The notes under the pieces were generated by a model. That model was not told the DNA's origin. It did not search any database and saw only the letters and a list, made by a program, of their open reading frames with translations. This document shows, in pieces, positions 1 to 13,679 of a stretch of 64,000 bases of DNA. A program made the translations under genes and the position numbers. The DNA comes from Labia minor (taxonomy: Eukaryota > Arthropoda > Insecta > Dermaptera > Spongiphoridae). Location of the stretch: NCBI GenBank assembly GCA_963082975.1, contig OY720349.1, forward strand, positions 44,931,962 to 44,995,961, written 5' to 3'. The stretch's first letter is position 1; every line of letters begins with the position of its first letter.

Positions 1-1472
1 AAGACACATAGAAAAAAATCAGATACATATTTATTATTATAAAAATTTAAAATTCAAAAAAAATGAAAAAAATATTTTTAGTTTAAAAATATTATTTCTA
101 AGATAGTTTATTATTCATTTATTTATTTAGTATATTTTACTATAATTTAACTAATAAAATGTAGGTTTTTTATGAAATTTAACTTTTTTTTTATTATTTA
201 CCTTGAAAATATAAATATTTTTTGTATATATTTTTATTTTAAATTTAATTAAATTTAAATATATATATAAATTTAATATAGGTAATATATATATAAATTT
301 AATATATGTAATATATTTTATATATATATATATATTATTATTATATTTATATCTATATATACATATATAGATATAAATCAAATTTTCAATTAAAAAAATA
401 AATAAATTAAAAATTTTATTTCAATTTGATTTTTTTTCCAGAAAAAAAAAATAACTAAATGAAATAAGTCTGTAATTTATGAAAGTGTTGATTATGCGAA
501 GGATTTATAAAAGAGGTGAAATTATAGTAGAAAGTCACATGAAACCGGAATTCCCATTTCAAAATTAAATGGAAGAGCAACGCCTGATGACTTGGAAAAG
601 GACACTGAATAAAATGGGCCAACGCTTGATGTATTTATCGACGAATTGTTAAGGCGTAGCCAATGCAATTAACGTTTCTAAATCAAGGTGGTCGAGTGAT
701 GCTCCATATTCGTTAACTTAGCTTTTGTCGTATCGCTACACATTCGATACCCTTCCATCCTTTATCCTAGTTAGATCCTTATATATATATCTTCGCCTGG
801 TTTGGTGTCATCTTCTGACAATGGAAACGATTGTCCTCCAAACGTTGACAAAGCAGCCCTTAATAAACGCCTTCTTGTATAGTATGTGACACAACCCTTA
901 AAATGAATGGAAATCACAACCAAACACTCACTAGATGAATTTATATTATTTCAACATAGAAAAATATTTGGATTTTAGTAAAAAAAAAGAAAGTAATTTA
1001 TTATAATTTGAAATGTCATTTAAATCAGTCAGTTAGTCTGAAATTTTTCTATTCATCTTCTTAATTAAATTTTTCGCTTATAAATAGAAAGCATGTGCAT
1101 TATAATTATTTTTTTCTATAAAGATATATTTTTATTTGATTCATTTTCAATATTGTGAATTTAGTTTAATTATAATATAAAAAATCTCTATATCAATTAA
1201 AATGTAGATATATGTAAGAAAGTAATATAATCAGAAATGAATCAAATAGGATAGACTAGAAATTGAATTTCATGATAAGGACGGTTAAAGAAATGAGGTT
1301 GTTTTTGTGTTTTGATCGATAGTAGTATGCGGGTATATAATATATACATATTATGTATGAAAATTTAGATCAGAGTAAGTGGGGGAAGCAAAATAAAAGA
1401 ATACATCTTAAAACATGTTTTAATCTGATTTTAATGTTGACATCTCATTAATTTTAATTATTAAAAAAATAA
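1..1472. other. A+T-rich sequence with no supported gene
   Basis: Mostly A/T homopolymer-like and TA-repeat sequence, with long TA/TATATA runs at about 258-375. A more mixed-composition patch lies at about 480-900, but every frame there is broken by stops. Short reading frames in this stretch are made of Ile/Tyr/Lys/Asn from low-complexity DNA and are not credible genes. Confidence 0.6.
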
Positions 1473-2097
1473 GTTGACCTGTGGCCAGGTCCGAACCGAC
1501 CGACGGTTTGAAAAATTAATTTCCAGCTACAGAAACAATTTCAAATAATTTTAATATATCTATTAATGTAATAAAAAACAGATATGAATATAACATAAAT
1601 ATTTTTAATTTTATTTTATTTATAATATATATGTAAGATTAGGCTGTGACGTCATGAATGGCTGGATGACGTCATATAATTTTATATCAAGAAAAAACTA
1701 ATAAAGATGATTTTTCTCGAATATAAAACCAATGCAAAGTGAATGATTCGTGATGATATGTAAAAAATCTCCTCATGTGAAATTTGGTGTGAAAATAACC
1801 CTTCCCTTTCTATCGTCGATCGCTAATACTACCACTTCCGGTTTCCGGATTTGCACCAAAAGTTGATCAATTCATCCCACTGATGCATTAAGTAAATATA
1901 CCAAATTTCATCAAAATCCGTTGAGCCGTTCAGGCTGTACACATCTATACGGACAGACGGACGAACGGACGGACAGACATCATGCTAAAAATACTTTTTT
2001 CTGTTAAGAAAATGCATGATTCGTGGAGATATGTAAAAATCTCCACATGTGAAATTTGGTGTGAAAACAATACCTCCCTTACTATCGTCGGTCGGTA
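1473..2097 (-). mobile_element. Helentron-like non-autonomous element, family A copy 1
   Basis: A complete 625-bp copy of a dispersed repeat. At the low-coordinate end a hairpin GACCTG-TGGC-CAGGTC (1476-1491) is followed at once by ACCGACCGACG (1495-1505). The reverse complement of that 11-mer is at the other end (2086-2096). Inside are a GACGGACA-type microsatellite (about 1952-1980) and a pair of TGACGTCA sites (about 1648-1675). Short subterminal inverted repeats, a hairpin outside one of them and an internal microsatellite are the known architecture of Helentron-derived elements (HINE/DINE-1 type). The strand given puts the hairpin at the 3' end. There is no coding capacity. The family is supported by five other copies or fragments in the window; the Helentron assignment is inference. 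Confidence 0.75.
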
Positions 2098-3571
2098 AAA
2101 ATGTTAAAATCAAATTAATAATAATGAAAATAATTCAAAATTATAAAATTGATTTTATCTACTTTTTAATTTTTTAAAAATACAATTTTTATTAAAATCA
2201 TTAATAATATTAAAATATTTATTTTTAGAAAAGTTTTAATACATTTTCTATATATAAAATTTTATTTCAAAAGAGCATTCATAAATGATTATATTAATGA
2301 TATATATATATAGGGGAGTTTTATTTATAATAAAAGTAGCGGTCATGTTATAAATATGATAATACTATTTCTATTTATTATTTTAACTTTAAAGTACCAA
2401 CTTACAAGCCCTTAAGAAGTCTAACCTAATGGCGATTAAAGATACAAAATAATAAAAAAACTGTTCTTCTTGTTGTTCATACATCAGACCTATATACAGT
2501 TTTTAAACCACTATGCATATACGATTATAATGGTTAAAATGAAAATGATATACCTACTGAGTAGTGTTTGCGAAAAATATTTTTATTATTATTTTTATAT
2601 TCAAATAAAAACAAGAAGGATGAAATTGACCAATTTGATTAATTGCATTCATTGATGAAATAAATGTTTAATATTTATTAAATTTTCTCAATTTTTGAAA
2701 TTTATTAATTGCAAATAAAAAAATAAAAATATTTTTGTAGTTCTTAAATATTCTAACTGACAAAATTTTTTTTTAATTAAAAAATACATAATTAAGGGAA
2801 AAGATAAATAATCCCTTGATTATTCTTTAAAAAAAATATAAAATTTTTTTTTTTCTTATTAGATTATCATAAAAAGAGATATATTAATAATTTAATCAAA
2901 AAAACGATATGAATTCATATAATTTTATGATATGTAGAGTAAATTTTATATTTTAACCTGCAAGCTTTAAATTCACGGCCATTCACTTTTTAAATAACTA
3001 TTAATCGATTTTCATTTTAGTAAAGTTGCGCCAGATAATGGCAATTCACGGAAGTTAGTTATTTTTAGGTTCTACTAAATAATTACCTATATTATTTTAT
3101 TTGATGTGGAATATTTTATATATAACATATATTATATTGTATACGATAATAATAGCTTTAAAAAAGCCATTGCATGTTCTTCATGTAACCTTTTAATTTA
3201 ATCCTATTATGAATCAATATACTCTATTATAATAAGTATATATTCGCTATAAATTTAAATCTATTGATAGATATAATTTGGATATACGTTAATAAAATAT
3301 TAATTTCGGAATTTGAACCAACCACAAAATTAATCACCTTGTAATTATTTTTTAAAAGTTAAATTCATTTATAAAAAATACAACATATTTTTTTAAAAAT
3401 ATATTTATAAATTATTATTTGTATAAAGTGATTATAATAATAAAATTTAAGACTTATCTTCTAACACTAATTTTTCGATTGAGTGTATTTTTGCAAATTT
3501 GATGAGGGAAGAGGGGGAGAGGGTGTTAGTTAAATCCAATCGATTAAACTTAATCGATTAATCGAGTGGTT
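2098..3571. other. A+T-rich sequence, nothing recognised
   Basis: TA-rich intergenic-type DNA. A 61-codon frame at 2470-2655 has low-complexity composition and no recognisable motif. I see no repeat shared with the rest of the window. Confidence 0.5.
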
Positions 3572-3772
3572 TCAAGTGGCAGGCTCGATATAAGGCATCC
3601 TTTGTGACGGATTAGAAGGGGGATCCCAAGAATAAGACGCACACATAGAAAGATTGCATCTGATAGCAGCCGGCAGAAGATAGGAGACAAGAAGGCATTC
3701 TTCCTCTGGTGTCAGTAGACAGTGACAATCCCAACACGTGCACTCGGGTCCATCTGGCACAGCCGGACACAA
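3572..3772 (-). CDS. Possible small exon encoding a Cys-rich peptide (unidentified)
   Basis: A G+C-richer island (about 3575-3785) in otherwise A+T-rich DNA holds a 66-codon minus-strand frame of balanced composition. It is rich in Cys near its start (motifs CPAVPDGPECTCWDCHC, then EEEC) and ends in a normal stop. Just upstream on the minus strand is CTACACAG|GG, which could serve as a splice acceptor, so this could be a 3' terminal exon. A second frame (3712-3912) overlaps it and runs into A-rich sequence. I do not recognise the family. The island could equally be non-coding conserved DNA. No neighbouring exon is visible. Confidence 0.25.
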   Translation of the reverse strand: MCPAVPDGPECTCWDCHCLLTPEEECLLVSYLLPAAIRCNLSMCASYSWDPPSNPSQRMPYIEPAT

Positions 3773-3785
3773 CGCAAGCCCTGTG

Positions 3786-4192
3786 TAGGCACTTTTTTTT
3801 GTAAATTTTTTTTTTTCATTCTTACGGCTTGTTTAGATTTATTAATGTTTCTAATCATTCTACTCTGGGACAGCAAAGTTTTATTAAGATTATAAGACTC
3901 CGTTAGGTTCATTAAAGGAAAAGTAATTACTAATAATAAATATCAAATAACAGGAAATATGTTAGATTAATAAAATGTAAAAAGTACAAATATAATGTTT
4001 TTTTTATAAAAATTTTATTAATAAATATGTTTTTACTTTAATAAAACATTTAAGCACAAAATAATAATAATAAAAATAATAAATTAAAATAGCAAATCAT
4101 CAGAAGAGCTTAAAATCCTAAAAGATTTCTTAAAAGTTTCAAAACTAATAAATAATGAAAAACATAGAAATATGATAACAAAAAAAATCTTT
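3786..4192. other. A+T-rich spacer
   Basis: No gene or repeat recognised between the Cys-rich island and the repeat that begins at 4193. Confidence 0.5.
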
Positions 4193-4304
4193 AGTAGATT
4201 ATTGATATATATATTTTGTAATTGATTTCGAAATTAATTTAAAAATGGACTAAATATTTTACAATATTCAAAATATAAAAAATGATTAATACAATATTAA
4301 ATAA
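4193..4304. repeat. 112-bp repeat abutting a family A element (copy 1)
   Basis: This 112-bp block is almost identical, with one clear substitution, to 63728-63839. Both blocks run directly into the hairpin end of a family A element. The other complete family A copies (1473, 41955) have different flanks, so this block is not part of the core element. It is either a longer variant of the family or the edge of a segmental duplication. Confidence 0.8.
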
Positions 4305-4929
4305 GTTGACCTGTGGCCAGGTCCGAACCGACCGACGGTTTGAAGTAAATTAATTTCCAGCTACAGAAACAATTTCAAATAATTTTCATATATCTATTAA
4401 TGGAATAAAAAACAGATATGAATATAACATAAATATTTTTAATATTATTTTATTTATAATATATATGTAAGACCAGACTTTGACGTCATGAATGGCTGGA
4501 TGACGTCATATAATTTTAAATCAAGAAAAAACTAATAAATATGATTTTCCCGAAGATAAAACCAATACAAAGTGTATGAGATTCGTGGTGATATATAAAA
4601 AAATCTCCTCATGTGAAATTTGGTGTGAAAATAACCCTTCCCTTCCTATCGTCGATCGCTAATACTACCACTTCCGGTTTCCGGATTAGCACCAAAAGTT
4701 GATCAATTCATCCCACTGATACATTAAGTAAATATACCAAATTTCATCAAAATCCGTTGAGCCGTTCAGGCTGTACACATCTATACGGACGGACGGACGG
4801 ACGGACAGACATCATGCTAAAAATACTTTTTTCTGTTAAGAAAATGCATGATTCGTGGAGATATGTAAAAATCTCCACATGTGAAATTTGGTGTGAAAAC
4901 AATACCTCCCTTACTATCGTCGGTCGGTA
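4305..4929 (-). mobile_element. Helentron-like non-autonomous element, family A copy 2
   Basis: Complete 625-bp copy. The hairpin GACCTG/CAGGTC is at 4308-4323 and the subterminal repeat ACCGACCGACG follows it. The reverse complement CGTCGGTCGGT is at 4918-4928. The internal microsatellite is nearly pure GGAC repeats. It is preceded by a 112-bp block shared with the copy at 63840. Confidence 0.75.
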
Positions 4930-6446
4930 ATAAAATTAAATAAATTTTATCAACTAAATCAATTCTGAATTCAAGTGAGATTAGAAAAAAATATTACTTA
5001 CATAAAATGTGCTGTATATGAAATAAAATCATAAAATTTATATCAATAAAATAATTTCCAAAACATTTTTTTCAACATTGTCCCTGTGAGTTAGTCAACC
5101 AAGAAAACAATAAGATAAAGTAAAACTAACAAAAAGGCCAATGTTAAATAAAATAAATAAATAAATAAGTAAATAAAAAAGTGACTTTTGAGTCTTAACT
5201 TTATTTTTGTTTCTATATTATAAAATTATTCAACCTACAATATACGTATACATAATACATTCCTAATTAAAAATACAAGCTAAAATAAATGTATAAATAA
5301 TAACCTTTTTTCTATTTTTATATTATATATACACGAGTAGTTTAATTTAATTTAAATGTATGAAAACAATTGAAATATTATATAAAAATAGAAAAAGAAA
5401 GTATAAAAGAAAAAAAATAAAGAAACAATATCATAAATAATACTCGTAATATAAGTACTATAACAATATACACATATAAACATAATCTATTGTTTAACAT
5501 GAGGTAGTATCTATACTTAAGAAATAAAACTTAAGAGAAAAAGGACTTTTTTAATGTCCTTCCCCATAACCTTTTAAATAATTTTTATTAAATAACAAAA
5601 ATGCCAATGAAAATAAAAACTTGAACGCTATTTTTATTAGTTTTATTCGCTCTAAGAATTATAAAATAAAATAATTTAAAATGATTTAAAATATAAAAAC
5701 TCCTTCTACTATTATTATGTACTATAACTTCAATCTTTATCCCTAAATCTCAAAATGTTTTCTTGTTATTCAAATGAATGACATTCTTCTCACGTTAATT
5801 ATTTAATTCATTATGTATAATATCAATGTAATATGCCTGGAACGTTTAAAAATTAAATTTAAGGTAATAAATAAAGAATTTTAATAATCTTTTAAGTACA
5901 GAGAGGATAATTAACAACGAAAAAAAAAAATTAATAAGCTTACATCCTGCATACTTATTAACAGATGGTAAACGTCATATACAATCCGTATCCTCCCCAA
6001 AAAATATAATAATAAACCGTATTATATATTTCAAATTTATTTAATATCATACAAATCTATGTATGAATACTTCTATAATAATGAATCTCAAAAATTAATA
6101 AAATAAAATTAATTAAAAAAAAATAATAATAATAATAAAAATAAAACAAATTATTAATATACTTAGGTCAGCTAAAAATTAATTAATTACATTTTCTTTT
6201 ACTTACATCCCCGTCATCTCACTTTAAAATGGTATTATAAACATTTTGTTAATTAATAAATTCCCCAAAGCAATCTCTAATTATCAATCTTGTTAAATAT
6301 TCTAAAATTATAAAATTATTATAAGTTTTTTTATTATTTATTTATTTTTTATTAAAGCCTTCATTAGAGAGACCCAGAGGCAGAGTATTAATGTGTTTAA
6401 AACAAATAATTGGAAAAAGTGTTTTTATATATTTATAATTTAAATA
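4930..6446. other. A+T-rich sequence, nothing recognised
   Basis: Long A/T tracts and ATAA/AATA-type simple repeats. No frame of useful length and no repeat shared with other parts of the window. Confidence 0.5.
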
Positions 6447-7040
6447 AGCTGGAGTGTCTCCACTCGACTATCTCGCAATTTGAATTGGATTAAATAACAT
6501 AATATATTATATTTAAATTAAATTTATATAATTAATTATAAATAATAAATATTAAACCAGCGCATGTTTGGCAATTGTTGATGGCACCACGTCACGTGTT
6601 GGCGCGTGAGATTTGCAGTGTTAAAAAATTAATTCTGGTAATTTCAACGAATCAATCAAGCTGAAATTCTATATATAGCAGTTTTATACAATTATTAATC
6701 ATGTGAAAAATTATCAAACATATATCTTTATTTTTACGGTCACTTTAGAGGAAAAAAAATCAAAACGTTGTAGGTAATGACCCTCTTCCGGTTGAGCTAC
6801 ATTTCTCAAAAGTTGATAGAAAACTATGAATTTTGAATAATGTCCATGTACCAAATTTTATCATTCTAGCTCAAACCGTTTTTGCGTAATCTTGACCACA
6901 CACATACACACATACACACGCACAGACATTTTTCTCAACCTTAGTGAAAATGATTCAGGAACCTTCAAAACGTATAAAAACATCAAAATCTCAACATCGA
7001 AAATTTTCGTGATCGCAATACTATCTCTGGCGAGATAGTA
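6447..7040 (-). mobile_element. Helentron-like non-autonomous element, family B copy 1
   Basis: Complete copy of a second repeat family, unrelated in sequence to family A but built alike. A hairpin GAGTG-TCTC-CACTC (6452-6465) sits next to the subterminal repeat ACTATCTCGC (6467-6476). Its perfect reverse complement GCGAGATAGT closes the element (7030-7039). Inside is a short CACACATA microsatellite (about 6900-6925). There is no coding capacity. The hairpin is taken as the 3' end, by analogy with Helentron-derived elements. Confidence 0.75.
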
Positions 7041-8079
7041 AAAATAAAAATTAAGGTTTATTATTCAATTTTTATTCAATTACACATATATAGCTCTTAT
7101 TTTTTTTATCGATTGGCCATGCATATATTAGCATGCATAATATTTTTACGTACTTACTAATGTTCAATTTATAGTCCTTAGTTTGTTTCATTGTCTCCAT
7201 TCTGTTAATGTTTTTGGAGTTAAACAACGAAAATTATAAGAAAAATTATATTTGTAACATCTATTTCTAAACTCGATTAATTGTATAAATATATTTTCAT
7301 AATCAATGTTTGTGTGAATGATTTTGGTCAATTAATTTAGATTTCAATTAAAAAATTGATAAAATAATACCTACTCAATGAAATAATAAATTATAGATAA
7401 ATTTTATTTAATAAAAAAATAGAAAGTTAATTGGAAATTTTAAGAAAAGAGTAAAAAAATTACAGTTTAATGGATGGAATGAATGTAATTGAACTAAGAA
7501 AATCCCTTACAAAGGCAGTGTTCATTAGAGACGTGCTCTCTTGGGCTGGTAAAGGCCCAGGTGAGAATCACAACGTGCAGAGAAAGAGCGCAGCCCCATT
7601 CGATACGCCCAGGGCGTAAATGGCTAAGTTAATTTCCCAACATATAAAATAATCAACTGGAAACGCATGAATAGAAAGAATGAGGAGAGATGGTGACTTG
7701 TTAAATATATTTCTTTCGTCATGTACAAAATGAACTGTTGATTATTTGAGATTTTAGTCTGGGTTATAATCTTTCTCTCCCTCTCTTACCTTCTTCTGTT
7801 TTGATTAATCTTAAGCAGAGGGATTCAAATACCGACACGTTCAGAAACACTTAAAATCAAACTAAATTTTTTGAATAAAAACATTTTTCTCATTAACCAA
7901 TTTATATTTCACAGAATTAAAAAAAAAATCATTGAAAAAATAATCATTCATTAAACTCGGAAAAAATTCAAAAACCGCCGCAATGGATTATAAATCGTTT
8001 TTAATTTATATTGCAATTGTTTTATTTATTTTTTAGACGAATATGTCTTAAATAAGGAATTGAAATAAGTTATAATAAA
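7041..8079. other. A+T-rich spacer with a G+C-richer island
   Basis: Mostly A+T-rich. The patch at about 7490-7630 is more balanced, with motifs such as GGGCTGGTAAAGGCCCAGG, but has no open frame of note. It could be a regulatory element. Nothing else is recognised. Confidence 0.4.
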
Positions 8080-8212
8080 ATCTTTGTGGTTCTACGAACT
8101 CGAAAGTTCTTAGCCGCAATAACAAGATTTCTCTAAGTGTCCCTATCTTGAGCTACATCCATCCTACTCCTATTTTCTCATATCCCTCTTACGTCTCTTA
8201 CTATAGTCGGGG
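8080..8212 (-). pseudogene. Non-LTR retrotransposon 3' fragment 1
   Basis: About 130 bp matching, by eye, the 3' coding end of the non-LTR element seen at 30618, 51005 and 55326. The conserved landmark is the block that reads GTGGTTCTACGAACTCGAAAGTTCTTAGCC on this strand in shorter pieces. On the minus strand it would encode the C-terminal 'NFRV-P' end of the protein. It is decayed by frameshifts and truncated. Confidence 0.55.
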
Positions 8213-11200
8213 AGGTAAGAGTTGGTGCATGAGCGGAGGGGGTTAGGAGAGGCGGGGCTCTTAAATTAAAAATACAACACAGATATAAAACTAACTTCTT
8301 AACAGAGAATAAATATAAAAAATAGCATAGAACACATTAATAAAAGTTGGTGCACCAAACAGAGAAATCAACAATGAAGTAGCGTGGTATGGTTTTGTAG
8401 GAATGGTAGGGGCAAGCGCGGAAACTGCTTCATCATGAAGAAGAATATACTTATTGGTGCATTTTTTTAGTGCATTTATAAATAAAACACTGTAACTTAA
8501 TTTTTTTTTTAATTATTTATTTTATTATTTTTATTTCTTTTATTCAGATTTAAAAAAAAACAAAATTGATTTGTACTCACGAGGGGGATTCTTACAATTA
8601 GTAACCATCCCATTTTATATCTAAACATTATATATTTTAAAAAAACTAAAATATAAAAATAAATAAAATGAATATTTTTTAACGTTTTTTATTATAATAA
8701 GAAGTACCTGGAACATCGAGGTATCGCTCGACCGTTTAAAAAATATTGATATACTATTCTTTAATTATTTATTACAGTTATTAAATGTTAGATCATTGCA
8801 TCAATATATATATGGAGAAGGTCCGAAGCCGACATGACTTTACCACTTATAATTAATTAAATTTAATAATTAAAAACTATAAACTATCAAAATATAAAAA
8901 AAAAAATTGTTTCTAATTGTAAAAGAAAATATTTATATATTTATAATATATATAATGATAATATATAATATATAGAAGATAATATATATAAATATATAGA
9001 TTATCTTTTTCCAATGAAAACAATTCCTTGAAATATTTTCTTTATCAATTTAATTATTAATAAATAAAAAATATAATATATTATATATTTTATAAATGCA
9101 GGTGAGAACGGGCACAGCCAGAATAATTCCTTTATTTATATCATTTCATTGAAAAGCGATAAGCAACCTCAGCCAATTCTTTGAAAAATAATATTAAAAA
9201 ATAAAATAAAATAAAATAAATTAAAATAATTTCTTTTTTAGTATTCATTGAAGAGTGAATATGAAAAGACGTCAAATTGGCTGAGTGAACGTTCTAACAG
9301 GTAATTAACAATTATTATATTGTATATATCTACTAATAATACCTTTTTAATTATAAATATTACTATTAATTATAATATTAATACTTTAAGACATTATTTA
9401 TAATATTTTGTATTTAAGGCTGTCTGGCGTTGCCCGGCTCCATTTTTTTTTATTATTAAAATTCCTATTTTAAATTAAGAAAAAACTAACAAAGATGATT
9501 TTTCCCCGAGACTGTAGCCAATTCAGATCGATTTTTCTTTCAAAAAAATCCTTAAAGCGGTTTAATATTTCAACAATACAAATACATATATATATATATA
9601 CAATTTTTGCTAGTATAATAATATAAGATAATACAATTTTTATTTATCTATATGTAAAATTTAAATATAAAAAAAAATATTGTTTTTACATATGTTTAAG
9701 GCCTTTTAAAAAAAACATTTTGAATTATTCAAAAGGTAAAAACAATAATTGTAGAAATGAACAAAAGAAATATAAAAGTAATTATGGAAATAAATTAAAT
9801 ACATATTAATTATAGTGATATTAGAGAAGAAATATTTTAGGGAATCTGCAAAGTGTTGCTCGTTTTGTTTTTGTATTCGAATGGCCTTGCTATTTATATA
9901 TTTTTTTACAGGTATCCAAGCTGAGTTCAAGATTTTTTTTACTTGTTAGATTATTCAATAAAAATTAAGTTTATTCTTAATTATTCGAAACGAATAGACC
10001 TAAAACATAATTATAGGGTTTTATTTAATGGTGAACGAATTAAGGACTTTTTATAGTCATGTAATTTATAATAATTCATCTAGAAAAACATTTGTATCTC
10101 TTGGACCAAATTTTAATACATGCCTTTATACATTATTTATATTGGCAATCGTTCAATTTTTATCATGAGCAGGTGCGAAATCTAATAAAAACTCAAAATC
10201 AAAAACAAGATTAAAAAAAAAATCAAAATAAACTAAAAATATAATTCAAAAGATTTGGTTATTTCTAAGTTCCCATGATTTGACCAATTTTTTTTTTATC
10301 ATTTTTACATATTTATATATTTATATATAATTTACAATAAAAAAAATATTAATTTAAATTTAAATTAAAAATAATTCTATAATTAATAACGAGATATACA
10401 TAATTATTTTGATTTATTTGTTTAAATGAAATAGATATATTTCCATTCTTTGAAATTTATTTAGATTGTGTGAGGTAAGATGCTTGCCGAAAGAAATATT
10501 TGAACATTGGTTGAGCAATTAGCATAAGGATGGGATATTTCGAGAACGTTAAGGCCTATTCAGCATTCAATTATAGCCCAACTACGATTTTCTTAATCAT
10601 TGTTTGAGTTTTATGTGCTCCAAAATGGCGCAACGAAACGAAAGAGTTAAGCAAAAAAAAGTACATATAACTAAAATAAAATAAAAAAATATACATTTTT
10701 TCATCGATATTTTTAACAAAGCGCCCTTTAAAGCCTTCTCCAAAACGAATACAAATAAATTGGAATGCTTGCCATTTTGACCAAACAGAGGGAAGGCAGG
10801 TGGTTTCGAATATTTTATGACAACGCCCCCTCCCTTTTTTTTCTTTCTTTCTCCATCATTTTATGAAAAATAAATTTTTTAGCTAAAATTTTTAGAGAAT
10901 CCTACAATCCATTGTTTCAAGGAGTGGAATTGGGATTGTGTAAAAAAAAAAGAATGAATAACATCTAGAAATGGGGTCCTAATAAATAAACAAAAAAAAG
11001 GTCGTATAAATTTTGAAATGAATTAATTAAATAAAAAATATGCAACCCGGTAGAAAAATTTATATTTAAAAAAAGAAAACATTCCAATGAAAGTGATTTA
11101 TAACATCCATCTAAATTCTAAAAGATCAGTTTATCTTATTTCAGAAGTAGAAAAAAAAATTTACTAATATAAATTTTATGTACAATATGTGTATATGTAC

Positions 11201-13679
11201 AATTTTTTGAATAAACCTATACTGGTCATCGGATCGGAATAAAATTTACTACAAATACAGTTTGATACCAGAAAATGAACACATATTATGTATTCTTATG
11301 TAAAATGAACATATTTTTGTTTCGAAATTTGTAAGGAGGCCTTAAAAAGAAACCTATAACATATATATAAAAAGAAGGTTACTTCCACTTTGCCATTTGA
11401 GGGGAAATCTATCCCCTTCATTGGCAACAAACTTGATTAATAAGAATTCATCATTAATTTCAATGCTATAAAATATTCTCAATTGCTTTCAAAATGAAAA
11501 TCTATCCTAAAATCAATATTTATGCTTCAGAATCCGTTGAAAAAAAATTAATCGGGCAATACAAAAGGAGTTAGTTACTAAAAGTATCTAATCGCATATT
11601 AATTACAATTAATTAAATATAATTCAATTATATTTCTTCTATACCTTCTAGAGATCGATTGAAATATCTATAAAACTTTTCAAAAGTCTATCACAATATT
11701 AAGATGATGAAAAATCAATTTCAATTTGTCAAAAGAGCGAACAGACGGACAGACAGAGAGACAGAGAGAAAGACGCCAAGTGAAGTTGAGAAAAACGTTA
11801 TAATTATAAAAAGGCCCTAAAAAAAGAAAACAAAACTAAAAAAAATATTTATTTATTTATTTGAATATTAGAGGGTAAAATTAATTTAAATTTTTTAAAT
11901 AATTATATTTTATTATATTAAGCTAACAATATCGAAAGTTTGCAGTATTAATAGTAATTTGAATATATAAGGACATTCATAAAGCATTTGAAATAATTAG
12001 GATCATTGTATAAATATGTACATAAGCTTATCATTTTCATGTATATGTTTATCAAATCATCATATATAGGAAGGAGGCCTATTATGAGATACAGTCCTAA
12101 TATGATATATCCCACTACAGATCCTGAATTACCTAACTTCCATACGAATTCCCTATCAAACATTCCCAGTGATAAACTATCAAGGAAATAACAAATCATC
12201 TCTTTTCACAATACTTGAGGCGAGGAATAAGCATGAATTGCGCAAGCATTAAGTGACAAAGAAATGATTTCTACTTCATTTTCAAAACAACAAACTTTTT
12301 TCACACTTATATTTATAGAAAATTGTTCGCTGTATATCATATTTTCCACTCTTTTTTCATGTTTTATATAATTCAAATTTTTAAAATTTTTATGAAAATA
12401 ACTAAAGATAGTGCCTATATAGAGTTACAACAATAGGTCTAATATGATATATCTCAATGCTTTCGTAGGATACAGAAAGACTGTGAAGAAATAAAAGAAT
12501 CTGAAATTTTTGTTCTGAAACTTAAATAATGTACTCTCAATTGAGAAATATTTCCAATTTGTATATCTTTTTCAGAAATATTTAGTAAATTTTTTAAATA
12601 GAAGTATCTTCATTGCCTAAAACTTTTTATTTTGAATTAATACTTGTCATAAATTAAACAATTTGATTGATTAAAATTAGTATATTATCAAATATACATG
12701 TTTTTCAGAAGACATTTTGAAAGTTGACAGTTTGGGAACACTTAGTATCTCATATTAGGCAACCTGCTGCCTGCACAGATAAACATAACATTTTTTGTAA
12801 ATTAATTTTTTCAACCATTTTAATAAAAATTAATGGATATATAAAGAAACACATATTTATGTAGAACATATTTATCAACACAAATAGTAAAAAATCAAAA
12901 TTTACAAAAAAGAATTGAGTACCATTTACCCTATATGATATCCCAAGATTAGTTATATATATCTTAGGAAACGCGCAAAAAATCTCAAAACCTTTTTCAT
13001 TATTAAATACTTACCTTGTTTTCATCAAATTGAAAATTATATTATATCTGATAAATCCCCCATTCTCTATTCTCAAATGATCTGTGTACTTTGTTATATA
13101 ATAGATACATTTAACAAAACTAATGTTTAGTTCCAATTTTTAATTCTATCCATTTATTTTGAAACTATTAAATACAAATTTCAATAGAAACTTAAGGATT
13201 AAGTAGAAATTGTGTCACTGTTGTCCCCATCATATGCTTAGTATTCTTTAAATACAAATGTACGAATGTCATTAATCTTTTGTAATATTTAATCAGGCAT
13301 GACACCTATAAATGGATAATCACTTAATAGTGCAAGATAAAGACTTGGATGTCGTGATACATCTAAGTGAAAGATGTGTGAAGAAAGTATAAAGTTATTT
13401 AAATACTTAAATTTTTTATTGTGTCTATTTTATAATAAAATATAATAATAAATAAAGTTTTATTTCCTTTGAATGGTGCACGATTGTAACTTTTTCTCAT
13501 TTCCTTATGAGTACGTACACAATAAACTTTTTGCACTGGAAAGAATTTTCAATTTCTCGATTGAAAAAACCAGATGCGAAGTCATGCATGTTCTTCCTAG
13601 CGTATTTTAAATTAAATTTTTTACTAGATTAAAATTTTTTATTTCTATTTCTATTTATTTTTTTTTTTTTTAATCTACA
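8213..13679. other. Long A+T-rich interval, few features
   Basis: No credible gene. At 9464-9515 a short piece resembles the middle of family A (a run including AAGAAAAAACTAA followed by AAGATGATTTTTC). At about 11737-11775 there is a GACA/GAGA microsatellite in a context that recalls the microsatellite core of Helentron-like elements, but I could not find paired ends. A pair of overlapping opposite-strand frames at 11948-12199 has no recognisable motif. TA-rich simple repeats lie at about 8920-9000 and 9590-9600. Confidence 0.45.

Noticed and set aside
151-381. 76-codon minus-strand frame
   Set aside because: Ile/Tyr/Lys/Asn-only translation of TA repeats.
5500-5522. TGAGGTAGT, the first bases of let-7 microRNA
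   Set aside because: The following bases do not match let-7 and I find no pairing arm that would form a precursor hairpin.
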